Assembly: GCA_947372365.1 (NCBI GenBank)
Contig: CANBTK010000177.1
Span: 1-5,595, forward strand
Direction: 5' to 3'
Length of the DNA: 5,595 nt
Origin: Flavipsychrobacter stenotrophus
GTDB lineage: Bacteria; Bacteroidota; Bacteroidia; Chitinophagales; Chitinophagaceae
The notes under the pieces are model-generated. The model saw only the letters and a program-made list of their open reading frames with translations. It was not told the origin of the DNA and did not search any database. A program made the translations under genes and the position numbers. Within the stretch, counting starts at the first letter, position 1; every line of letters starts with the position of its first letter. Positions 1 to 5,595 of the stretch are shown piece after piece.

Positions 1-741
1 CGTTGTTGTAGCGCCAATACAAACAGTGGATGCGCCAGAAATAGTTCCCGCCGAAGGCGTTGCATTAATGGTAACAACAGCCGAGCTTAGTGCACTGCCA
101 CATGTATTGGTAACTGTGTAATAAATAGTATCTGCACCAACCGCCGTACCGCTTACTACGCCGCCTGAAGAAACAGAAGCGAAAGCACTGCCAGTATGGC
201 TCCACGTACCTCCTGAAACTGACGAGGATAAAGTTGTTGAGGCGCCTACGCAGATGGTAGATGCACCTGTAATAGTGCCCGCTGAAGGCATGGTGCCACC
301 AACTGTTATAGCGAAGGAAAGCCGTGCAATGCCGCATGAATTGGAAACAGCATAGAAGATTGTATCAGTACCCGCTGTAATACCGGTAACGATCCCCGCA
401 CCTGAAACTGTCGCCACTCCAGTACCAGTAGTACTCCAAGTGCCGCCCGGCACACTGGCTGTTAACGTATCGGTACCACCAGTACAAACGATATGGCTGC
501 CAGAGATAGTGCCGGCGCCCGGTGCCCCAATCACATGCACCACCTTGAATGCAACCTGGTGGCCATATACCGTGTAGGTAACAGTATCGATGCCCGGAGT
601 TAACCCGGTTACCACCCCACCCGAAACTGAAGCATGCGTATTGGTTGCGCCCCAGGCACCCCCGCTGATATGATTGGTGAGTGTTATAGAAGAGCCCGTG
701 CAAACCGTGTCGGCCCCGAATACCAAACCCACCGTGTCTTC
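1..741 (-). repeat. Tandem Ig-like (Big_2-like) domain repeats, period about 72-78 codons
   Basis: Residues 1139-1208, 1209-1286, 1287-1364 and the start of a fourth copy (1365-1385) are tandem domains. Each has the pattern AGTISG..xVCxG..xTL, GGTWS, A-x-V-S-x-x-G-x-V-x-G, and DTIxYxV. The conserved VCxG cysteine codons lie at 700-702, 484-486, 253-255 and 19-21, giving spacings of 216, 231 and 234 bp. Copies 2 and 3 have a second Cys in the last strand (NSCG, NTCG); copy 1 has YGHQ there. The array runs off the left edge, so its copy number is unknown. These domains probably form a rod-like stalk outside the cell. Confidence 0.85.
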
Positions 742-3700
742 AATTGTATTGATGGCAGTATTGGTATAAACAGCTGGGTTATAATCGAAATAAATGCCAG
801 CGGTGTTTTTGATTTCAGTTCCCGGTGCAAGGCTATCAAAAGGGACTATGTTGAAAGCAATATAGCCGATGCTGCCAATAGGGTCACTTGCGCTGTCAGG
901 TAGGTTGATGTTGTCAAATTTGAACTTAACTACATTACCTGGGTACTGGTAAGCTAGTACAGATGAACTTGAACTGATTATCTGTAAGGTGCCGATATCG
1001 AGGTGCGAACTTATAGTGTCGTTAACCATAATATTGCGGGCTGCTGCACTCCCTGTATTCTGGAAATGAATAATATAGCTGAGTGGCGTGGAATTAGGGA
1101 TGTAACCCGGTGCACCAAACCCTTTGGGCGATACCTGTTTTTCATTAGGGTCCCATGACGAAACAACGGGCTCCGTCCATGCATAAGTGTTGTTGGTGAG
1201 GTCCGGGTCAGTTATCCTGCTAGGTGCCACATATAACCTGTTTCTTATGGTGTCGTAAATAGTAGCAGTAGTATCGGTAGTTACTTTAACATAACCCGTG
1301 AAATCGAACAGGCTTGCGGTTGTTGTAAAGTGCCAGCGGAGGGTATCGCCTGAAATACTTGTTGGTGCAGGGCCGCTCCACATACCGCGGTACATAAGGT
1401 TAGTGTCGAGCACCAGCGTAACATCAGAACTTAGGGTATCGCACATGAAACCCCAGGGGTTACTTGACCAGATACCAATTACCCCGGTATCGCCCGGCAC
1501 AAACCCCCAGCCCCAGCCAGATACCGACATATCCATAGCCGTAGCAGCAACACAGGTAAATGCAAAATCGTTTGTATAAGCTGTGCTTGCAGCTGGGGTA
1601 ATAGTGTAAATACCAGTTGCCGGGCAAGATGGCGCTAAGGTTGCCCCGGCAGTGCCATAATACCCAAAGGTGCCGGTAGGGTTTGAAACTATAGTGAATG
1701 TGTCACCTACAGAGAGCGTGATATTATATGCACCTGTGGCATCGCACCAGCCATAGGTAGTATCGTGCCTCGATTGGTTGATAACCGCATACGGCCAGTG
1801 GCTGAGCTTTATTTCAGAGGTATCGTTAGTGCAATTGGCATTTGTATCTATGTAGAAAAAGCCCGAGATAGGCGAGCACCCATTGCTGACTACCAGAGGG
1901 GAAGTCATTGTGCTTGTGTCAGCCGTAACCCCACCCAGTGCAACGATCCTTGGATAGTAATTCCCCGGAACAGTATAAGTATGCGAAATGCTGTCAGAAA
2001 AATAAAATGCACCCACCCCATCGGTGTGTATAGATGTAGATAGATAAGTGGTATCGGTGCCATCCCCAAAACTTACCCTGAACGAATCAGACACCGCACT
2101 TGCATAGGCACCGCGCAGCTGGCAACGCGTTTTAAACACAGCCGGATAGGGGAAGGTACATAGCGGCGTTGAATAATAGTACGGATAGTTAAAATCGAGT
2201 ATATTATCGATGTGACCGGCAACACTACAATCGTTCAGATAAGTATAAAAAAATGAGTAAGTTGAACCCACATAGTAATTGGGCTGGTATTGCACGGCGG
2301 CAGTGGGCAGCGCAATACCACTATTTGTTGTTAATTCCACGCTGTTTCTGGTATCGAATAAACCTGTACCAGTAGCCAAAATTAATGGAGTGTCATAGAT
2401 AAATGTTTCCTCATAATGGAATGCATATATAGTATCTCCCCAAACGCCAATGGAAGGCACACTAGAAATGAGGCCCTTCCTAAGCACAATAGAATCAGCT
2501 ATTGCCCCACGTGTGGTTGAATACCTGGCATGATGTATTTTGTAATACATAGTATCGGTACTAGTTGGCCTGCCCACAACCCATCCGTGCACCCTAACTC
2601 GCATCTGCGGCGGGTATACACAGGGAGCCGTAACTAAGGAGTCATTATAATAGGCACCATAGCCTAGTCCGCCAGAATAATAAGAGGAAGTATCTTCATA
2701 AGTAGATATATTGCTATATGGGGTAGTTCTAACGAGAATAGGAGTGTCTCCTATCACAATATTATAGTCATCCATTGTTGTTATCCGGTAATAAATATTG
2801 TATCGGCCAGGATAAGAATAGGTATGATTACCCATCCATGCGTAATTATTACCAAAGCCATATGTGGTATCTGTTCCTACAATATTTCTCCAATAAGGAA
2901 ATACCCTGTCTTCAAAAGTACCATCACCAAACGACACTGATATGCGCACAGAATCTGTTGCTCCTGGTGCCCGAGTCAAAGTTCCATGCACACCATACGC
3001 AATGTTAGCTGGTATTGAAATCCTTGGCGTAATAAAACTATCGGATACACCGACAGTATCAATATTGTGATATTGCCTGTCTATTTTACATACTGCCCGG
3101 TCAAATAAACTGGTAATAAAAATGTTCCCGGAGGAGTTCATACAAATAGGCGCACTGCCCAACGACGTGGTATCGGAAGCGAATGTAGTGCCAAAAAAAG
3201 AGACAGGGGGTGCCGAAGAGAACGCGACCCCAGTTTCACATCCTGCTACTGTGTTAATGATGCCGGTTCTATGAGATATACGTTGAATTATTCCGTATTG
3301 CGATACATATATGTCCCCTGAATCATCTACCCAAAGCCCTTGAGGAGCAAGTGGTGCAGCAGTCGCAGGGCAACCATCGTTATACCAATCAACTGAATTA
3401 CCTCCAGATAAAATAGTCAAATTCAATGCTGTGTCAAGTTTGTATAACAAACTGTTATCGGTATAATAAATATTGCCCGCATAATCTCCTTTGATAAATA
3501 TACCGTCTAATCCGCTGGAATAAATCCTGAACCCACCGCAACCGGTGCAAACCACCGTGTCTATCAGTCCAGTCGCAGCAGAGACTTTATTCAATATATA
3601 ATTATTGAAAAAATACAAATCGCCCTGTCTATTCACAAAAAGTCCGTTTAAGGACGAGAGAGCTGCAGATGTAGCCGGAACACCCATGGCACTGGAAGTT

Positions 3701-4155
3701 CCACCACCCGCAACAGTTGATATTATTCCTGTAGAATTATTAACCTTCCTAACTCTATTGTTATTAATATCTAATATGTAAATATTATCGGCGGTATCGG
3801 TTGCAAGCTGCATAAGCCCCCCTAAACTAGCGGTGACAGCAGGGGATCCATCCCCAGAATACCCAAAACTGCCACTGCCGGCGAATGTGACAATAATACC
3901 TGTGGAGTGATTAATCTTTCTAACCGAATTACAAATTCCATCAGATAAATACAAATTTCCAGACCCATCGCAGACGACATCGCTTACATTACTTACTAAC
4001 GCAGATGTTGAAGGCCCTCCATCGCCACTACAGCCAGCAGCAAGCGTAGGGCTACCGGCCAAAACACTGATAATTCCTGACTGTCCATGTACATTTGTAA
4101 CAGAAGTAAACAAGGCCACTAAGGCCAATAACAATTTAATGTAAGTTTTTTTCAT
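1..4155 (-). CDS. Giant secreted multidomain NHL / PKD / DUF7619 / Ig-like repeat protein (C-terminus beyond window)
   Basis: One frame stays open from the ATG at 4155-4153 to the window edge (1,385 codons, no stop), so the 3' end is missing. Domains seen, in residues: signal peptide 1-24 (MKK, hydrophobic LLLALVALF, likely cut VHG|Q, Gln at +1 being common in Bacteroidota). A six-bladed NHL propeller at 26-368, with SGDG, GNLYLSD, NRVRKVN and STGII.TVAG motifs. PKD-like domains at about 378-475 (SFGDG 408-412, HTYSYPGRY) and 666-745 (SFGDG 695-699, HTYTVPGNY), with an unassigned stretch between. An SdrD_B-like fold at about 758-845, with Ca-binding-type DTNANCTNDTSE at 770-781. A DUF11-like segment at 866-985. 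A DUF7619-type domain at about 999-1138 (SWDPNEKQVSPKG, IHFQNTGSA, GIYFDYNPAVYTNT). Ig-like repeats from 1139 on. This make-up is typical of T9SS cargo, but the sorting domain would lie off the left edge and is not seen. Function is unknown; surface binding or adhesion is an inference. There is no enzymatic motif. The start is supported by the signal peptide beginning exactly there. Confidence 0.93.
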   Translation of the reverse strand, partial: MKKTYIKLLLALVALFTSVTNVHGQSGIISVLAGSPTLAAGCSGDGGPSTSALVSNVSDVVCDGSGNLYLSDGICNSVRKINHSTGIIVTFAGSGSFGYSGDGSPAVTASLGGLMQLATDTADNIYILDINNNRVRKVNNSTGIISTVAGGGTSSAMGVPATSAALSSLNGLFVNRQGDLYFFNNYILNKVSAATGLIDTVVCTGCGGFRIYSSGLDGIFIKGDYAGNIYYTDNSLLYKLDTALNLTILSGGNSVDWYNDGCPATAAPLAPQGLWVDDSGDIYVSQYGIIQRISHRTGIINTVAGCETGVAFSSAPPVSFFGTTFASDTTSLGSAPICMNSSGNIFITSLFDRAVCKIDRQYHNIDTVGVSDSFITPRISIPANIAYGVHGTLTRAPGATDSVRISVSFGDGTFEDRVFPYWRNIVGTDTTYGFGNNYAWMGNHTYSYPGRYNIYYRITTMDDYNIVIGDTPILVRTTPYSNISTYEDTSSYYSGGLGYGAYYNDSLVTAPCVYPPQMRVRVHGWVVGRPTSTDTMYYKIHHARYSTTRGAIADSIVLRKGLISSVPSIGVWGDTIYAFHYEETFIYDTPLILATGTGLFDTRNSVELTTNSGIALPTAAVQYQPNYYVGSTYSFFYTYLNDCSVAGHIDNILDFNYPYYYSTPLCTFPYPAVFKTRCQLRGAYASAVSDSFRVSFGDGTDTTYLSTSIHTDGVGAFYFSDSISHTYTVPGNYYPRIVALGGVTADTSTMTSPLVVSNGCSPISGFFYIDTNANCTNDTSEIKLSHWPYAVINQSRHDTTYGWCDATGAYNITLSVGDTFTIVSNPTGTFGYYGTAGATLAPSCPATGIYTITPAASTAYTNDFAFTCVAATAMDMSVSGWGWGFVPGDTGVIGIWSSNPWGFMCDTLSSDVTLVLDTNLMYRGMWSGPAPTSISGDTLRWHFTTTASLFDFTGYVKVTTDTTATIYDTIRNRLYVAPSRITDPDLTNNTYAWTEPVVSSWDPNEKQVSPKGFGAPGYIPNSTPLSYIIHFQNTGSAAARNIMVNDTISSHLDIGTLQIISSSSSVLAYQYPGNVVKFKFDNINLPDSASDPIGSIGYIAFNIVPFDSLAPGTEIKNTAGIYFDYNPAVYTNTAINTIEDTVGLVFGADTVCTGSSITLTNHISGGAWGATNTHASVSGGVVTGLTPGIDTVTYTVYGHQVAFKVVHVIGAPGAGTISGSHIVCTGGTDTLTASVPGGTWSTTGTGVATVSGAGIVTGITAGTDTIFYAVSNSCGIARLSFAITVGGTMPSAGTITGASTICVGASTTLSSSVSGGTWSHTGSAFASVSSGGVVSGTAVGADTIYYTVTNTCGSALSSAVVTINATPSAGTISGASTVCIGATTT
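742..1161 (-). other. DUF7619-type (conserved-repeat) domain
   Basis: Residues 999-1138 show the full motif series of this Bacteroidota extracellular domain: SWDPNEKQVSPKG at the start, LSYIIHFQNTGSA, an N-x-x-V-N-D-T-I-S-S-x-L-D strand, FDNINLPDS, IGYIAFNI, LAPGTEIKNTAGIYFDYNPAVYTNT, then INTI at the end. It is a beta-sandwich related to the DUF11 group, is common near the C-terminus of T9SS-exported proteins, and has no known activity. The family name is given from memory of the motif pattern. Confidence 0.75.
1921..3024 (-). other. Two PKD-like domains with an unassigned PKD-like segment between them
   Basis: Residues 378-475 and 666-745 each carry the PKD signature: an SFGDGT loop followed by an H-T-Y-x-x-P-G-x-Y strand (444-452 and 725-733). 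Such domains usually act as rigid extracellular spacers or glycan/protein-binding modules. The stretch between them (476-665) matches no family I recognise. Its part at about 510-600 starts with a Cys-aromatic-Pro and VHG pattern like the flanking PKD units but lacks the FGDG loop. It may be a decayed third copy. Confidence 0.7.
3052..4080 (-). other. Six-bladed NHL beta-propeller region
   Basis: Residues 26-368 contain six units, each with a G-[ND]-[IL]-[YF] strand followed about 20 residues later by a TGII-type strand. The approximate units are 44-98, 101-154, 158-205, 206-252, 253-305 and 306-368. Units 1, 2 and 5 match the NHL consensus well (SGDG, GNLYLSD, VRKIN, STGII, TVAG). Units 3, 4 and 6 are degenerate in the loops. 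The N-terminal strand SGIISVLAG (26-34) resembles the last strand of a blade and may close the ring with blade 6. NHL propellers usually bind proteins, ligands or nucleic acids and are not usually catalytic. The ligand here is unknown. Confidence 0.85.
4084..4155 (-). other. Signal peptide coding segment
   Basis: The first 24 codons of the large gene give a classical Sec signal peptide: two lysines after Met, a hydrophobic core at residues 8-16, and a small-residue cleavage region ending VHG before Gln25. There is no lipobox Cys, so the product should be released into the periplasm and not lipidated. This segment also fixes the start codon: the NHL domain begins at residue 26, immediately after the predicted cut. 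Confidence 0.85.
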
Positions 4156-4174
4156 AAGGGGTACAACTGATAAA

Positions 4175-4205
4175 TAAAAATACAACTTAATGGCAATATT
4201 TCAAA
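4175..4205 (-). promoter_or_regulatory. Candidate Bacteroidota sigma-ABfr-type promoter
   Basis: On the minus strand TTTG (4205-4202) is followed after 19 nt by TATTTTTA (4182-4175). This matches the Bacteroidota housekeeping layout, a TTTG -33 element and a TAnnTTTG -7 element, except for the final base of the -7. Transcription would start around 4168-4170 and leave a leader of roughly 15 nt before the ATG at 4155. The region is AT-rich, so a chance match is quite possible. Confidence 0.35.
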
Positions 4206-4222
4206 TTGATTATTTATGAACA

Positions 4223-4254
4223 AAATTTAGATTGCTCAATTGAGGGCTAAATTT
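4223..4254 (-). terminator. Weak AT-rich inverted repeat after the mannosidase gene (possible terminator)
   Basis: On the minus strand AAATTTAG (4254-4247) and CTAAATTT (4230-4223) are perfect 8-bp complements. Between them sits CTCAATTGAG, itself a palindrome, allowing a nested 3-bp CTC/GAG stem with an AATT loop. The outer stem has only one G-C pair and is followed by a short T/G-rich stretch, not a clear U-tract. Termination would be weak at best; it could equally be a small regulatory palindrome or chance. Confidence 0.25.
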
Positions 4255-4264
4255 GGCTAAATTT
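4245..4264 (-). repeat. Perfect 10-bp tandem duplication overlapping the GH92 stop codon
   Basis: On the plus strand GGCTAAATTT occurs twice back to back, at 4245-4254 and 4255-4264. The copy at 4255-4264 contains the mannosidase stop codon (TAG on the minus strand, 4259-4257) and the copy at 4245-4254 is the first non-coding DNA after it. Because both copies contain AAATTTAG, either could pair with the downstream arm CTAAATTT at 4230-4223. Confidence 0.8.
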
Positions 4265-5595
4265 TATGCTCACTCATATAGAAAACCAATTCCCCTCCTT
4301 TCAAAATATCGTTGTGGGTAATAGTATGCCCCTCTATTTTTTTGCCATTAAGTAAGGCTTTCGATATGTAAACATTCTCAGCGCCCTGGTTAACCGTTTT
4401 GATGGTAAAAGTTTTTTCGTTTTCAAGATTCAATACCGCTTCGTTCACACAAGGGCTGCCCAACTGATATTCTACTGAGCCAGGGCAAACAGGATAAAAA
4501 CCCATTGCGCTGAAAATATACCATGCGCTCATCTGTCCGCAATCGTCATTGCCACTAAGGCCATCGGGAGTAGGATGGTACATTTTGTCGAGTATCATGC
4601 GCACCTTTTTCTGTGCCTTCCATGGCTTGTCGGTCCAGTTGTAGAGGTAGGCTATGTGGTGGCTGGGTTCATTGCCATGAACATAATTACCTATTATGCC
4701 ATCGCGGGTTATGTCTTCGGTATGGGCGAAGAAGCTATCGGGAAGTTGCATAGAAAATAAGGAATCAAGATGGGGTACAAAGCGCTTATTGCCACCCATA
4801 AGTTGTATAAGTGATGGCACATTATGAGGTACATACAGGCTGTAATTCCAGGTGTTGCCTTCAATAAAACCAGGTTCGTCGGTATTCAATACGTCAAATT
4901 CTTTTTTGAAAGTGCCATTACTCAGGCGTGGGCGCATGAATCCAGTACCCTGATCGAAGACATTTTTATAATAGCCAGCGCGCTCTTCGAATTTGTCTGT
5001 TTCTGACGAACCAAATTTCTTACAGATTTGAGCCATGCACCAGTCATCATAGGCATATTCCAGCGTCTTAGATACTGACGAGCCACTCATATCTTCTGGT
5101 ACATAACCCAACTTTACATACTGTTCCAACCCGTCATTCCTGCTATTGGTAGCGGTAGTGTATGCGGCAGTAAAAGTAGCTGCATCATTTTGCGTAATTG
5201 TACCCTTTACAACCGCATCAGCAATTGCCGATACAGAATGATATCCAATCATGCACCAATTTTCATTCGCCGAATTACTCCATACAGGCAGCATATGCTC
5301 AGGGCTTTGCTGATAGTGCGCAACCATAGAGGCTATCATATCCGAATTGCGCTTCGGGGATATTACATTGAATAACGGATGCAGTGCCCGGTAAGTATCC
5401 CAAAGCGAAAATGTAGTATAGTTAGTAAAGCCTTCGGCTTTGTGCACATTGCGGTCCAGCCCCATGTATTCTCCGTTTACATCCATATAAATAGAGTTGC
5501 CAATAAATGCATGGTACATGCTGGTATAAAAGTTCTGCATGGTTTCCCCGTCCGCCTTAATCTCTATTTTATGCAGTTCTTTTTCCCATACTGCC
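4257..5595 (-). CDS. GH92 family alpha-mannosidase, C-terminal 445 codons (5' end beyond window)
   Basis: The frame is open to the right edge (first full codon 5594-5592) and ends at TAG 4259-4257. The Met at 5540 is internal: in-frame coding of GH92 type (AVWEKELHKIEI) continues upstream, and the family is usually about 700-800 residues. GH92 enzymes are calcium-dependent, inverting exo-alpha-mannosidases that trim N-glycans or other alpha-mannosides, usually in the periplasm or on the surface. Motifs, numbered from Met 5540: FYTSMYHAF 4-12, SLWDTYRALHP 45-55, GYHSVSAIADAVVKG 99-113, SKTLEYAYDDWC 157-168, FIEGNTWNY 225-233, HGNEPSHH 288-295, GNDDCGQMSAWY 330-341 and GFYPVCPGS 347-355, then a C-terminal beta-sandwich to 427. 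The Glu in EGNTW or NEPSHH and the Asp pair in GNDD are the candidate acid and base/metal-site residues. I cannot map them exactly to characterised enzymes. Nothing suggests inactivation. Linkage specificity cannot be read from this part. The signal peptide would lie outside the window. Confidence 0.95.
   Translation of the reverse strand, partial: AVWEKELHKIEIKADGETMQNFYTSMYHAFIGNSIYMDVNGEYMGLDRNVHKAEGFTNYTTFSLWDTYRALHPLFNVISPKRNSDMIASMVAHYQQSPEHMLPVWSNSANENWCMIGYHSVSAIADAVVKGTITQNDAATFTAAYTTATNSRNDGLEQYVKLGYVPEDMSGSSVSKTLEYAYDDWCMAQICKKFGSSETDKFEERAGYYKNVFDQGTGFMRPRLSNGTFKKEFDVLNTDEPGFIEGNTWNYSLYVPHNVPSLIQLMGGNKRFVPHLDSLFSMQLPDSFFAHTEDITRDGIIGNYVHGNEPSHHIAYLYNWTDKPWKAQKKVRMILDKMYHPTPDGLSGNDDCGQMSAWYIFSAMGFYPVCPGSVEYQLGSPCVNEAVLNLENEKTFTIKTVNQGAENVYISKALLNGKKIEGHTITHNDILKGGELVFYMSEHKI

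Larger units (their letters stand above)
4156..4256. other. Intergenic spacer, 101 bp, AT-rich
   Basis: This non-coding gap lies between the mannosidase stop and the ATG of the large gene. It contains a short duplication, a weak hairpin and a promoter candidate, each listed separately. No Shine-Dalgarno sequence precedes the ATG at 4155 (the minus-strand leader ends TTGTACCCCTT), which is usual in Bacteroidota. Confidence 0.8.

Noticed and set aside
65..703. Two minus-strand open frames of 90 and 112 codons (65-337 and 365-703) rich in Tyr, Arg, Cys and Trp
   Set aside because: They are out-of-frame readings of the Ig-repeat part of the large gene, whose own frame gives clear domain motifs throughout. 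Their odd composition is an artefact of the repeats.
1..741. Regular repeats as a CRISPR array or DNA satellite
   Set aside because: The period of 216-234 bp, divergence at the DNA level and an intact reading frame show protein-domain repeats, not short direct repeats with unique spacers.
634..3008. Plus-strand open frames of 77-93 codons (634-903, 1298-1579, 1765-2043, 2775-3008)
   Set aside because: They are antisense to the continuously coding large gene, have no recognisable motif or ribosome binding site, and have amino-acid compositions typical of shadow frames.
1..4155. Possible frameshift or broken gene
   Set aside because: I read every codon of this frame across the window. There is no in-frame stop, and domain motifs stay in the same frame from signal peptide to Ig repeats.
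4575..5375. Plus-strand open frames of about 60 codons (4575-4760, 4824-5006, 5190-5375)
   Set aside because: They lie antisense to conserved GH92 sequence. The hydrophobic look of the first comes from the complement of conserved GH92 codons.
5538..5540. ATG at 5540-5538 as the true start of the mannosidase
   Set aside because: The frame continues open to the window edge with GH92-like sequence, and a start here would remove about the first 40% of a normal GH92 protein.
1..5595. A novel defence, mobile or RNA-based system
   Set aside because: I saw no nuclease, polymerase, transposase, recombinase, toxin, tRNA or structured-RNA signature on either strand. The only non-coding DNA is the 101-bp spacer.

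Overview
The window looks like chromosomal DNA from a member of Bacteroidota, most likely a Chitinophagia/Sphingobacteriia-type organism. This rests on the protein families: a GH92 alpha-mannosidase, and a very long secreted protein that combines NHL, PKD, DUF7619-type and Ig-like modules in the style of type IX secretion (T9SS) cargo. The AT-rich spacer without a Shine-Dalgarno sequence fits as well. No taxonomic marker gene is present, so this is an inference.

Both genes lie on the minus strand and both are cut by a window edge. Reading in the direction of transcription (right to left), 5595-4257 is the last 445 codons of a GH92 exo-alpha-mannosidase, whose N-terminal part lies beyond the right edge. 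Next is a 101-bp spacer (4256-4156). It holds a 10-bp tandem duplication that overlaps the mannosidase stop codon, a weak AT-rich inverted repeat and a candidate Bacteroidota-type promoter. From 4155 to the left edge runs one uninterrupted reading frame of at least 1,385 codons. I translated it line by line and found no stop or frameshift. It encodes a signal peptide, a six-bladed NHL beta-propeller, two clear PKD-like domains flanking a third degenerate-looking unit, an SdrD_B-like calcium-binding fold, a DUF11-like segment, a DUF7619-type domain, and at least three and a half Cys-containing Ig-like (Big_2-like) repeats that continue past the window.

The mannosidase should release mannose from alpha-mannosides such as N-glycans, in the periplasm or at the surface. 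The large protein looks like a surface-exposed or secreted binding or adhesion protein. The two are co-directional and could be co-transcribed, but nothing in the sequence shows a functional link. No RNA gene, insertion sequence, CRISPR array or phage feature was seen. I see no convincing new multi-gene system here; the points of interest are the architecture of the large protein and the structure of the spacer.
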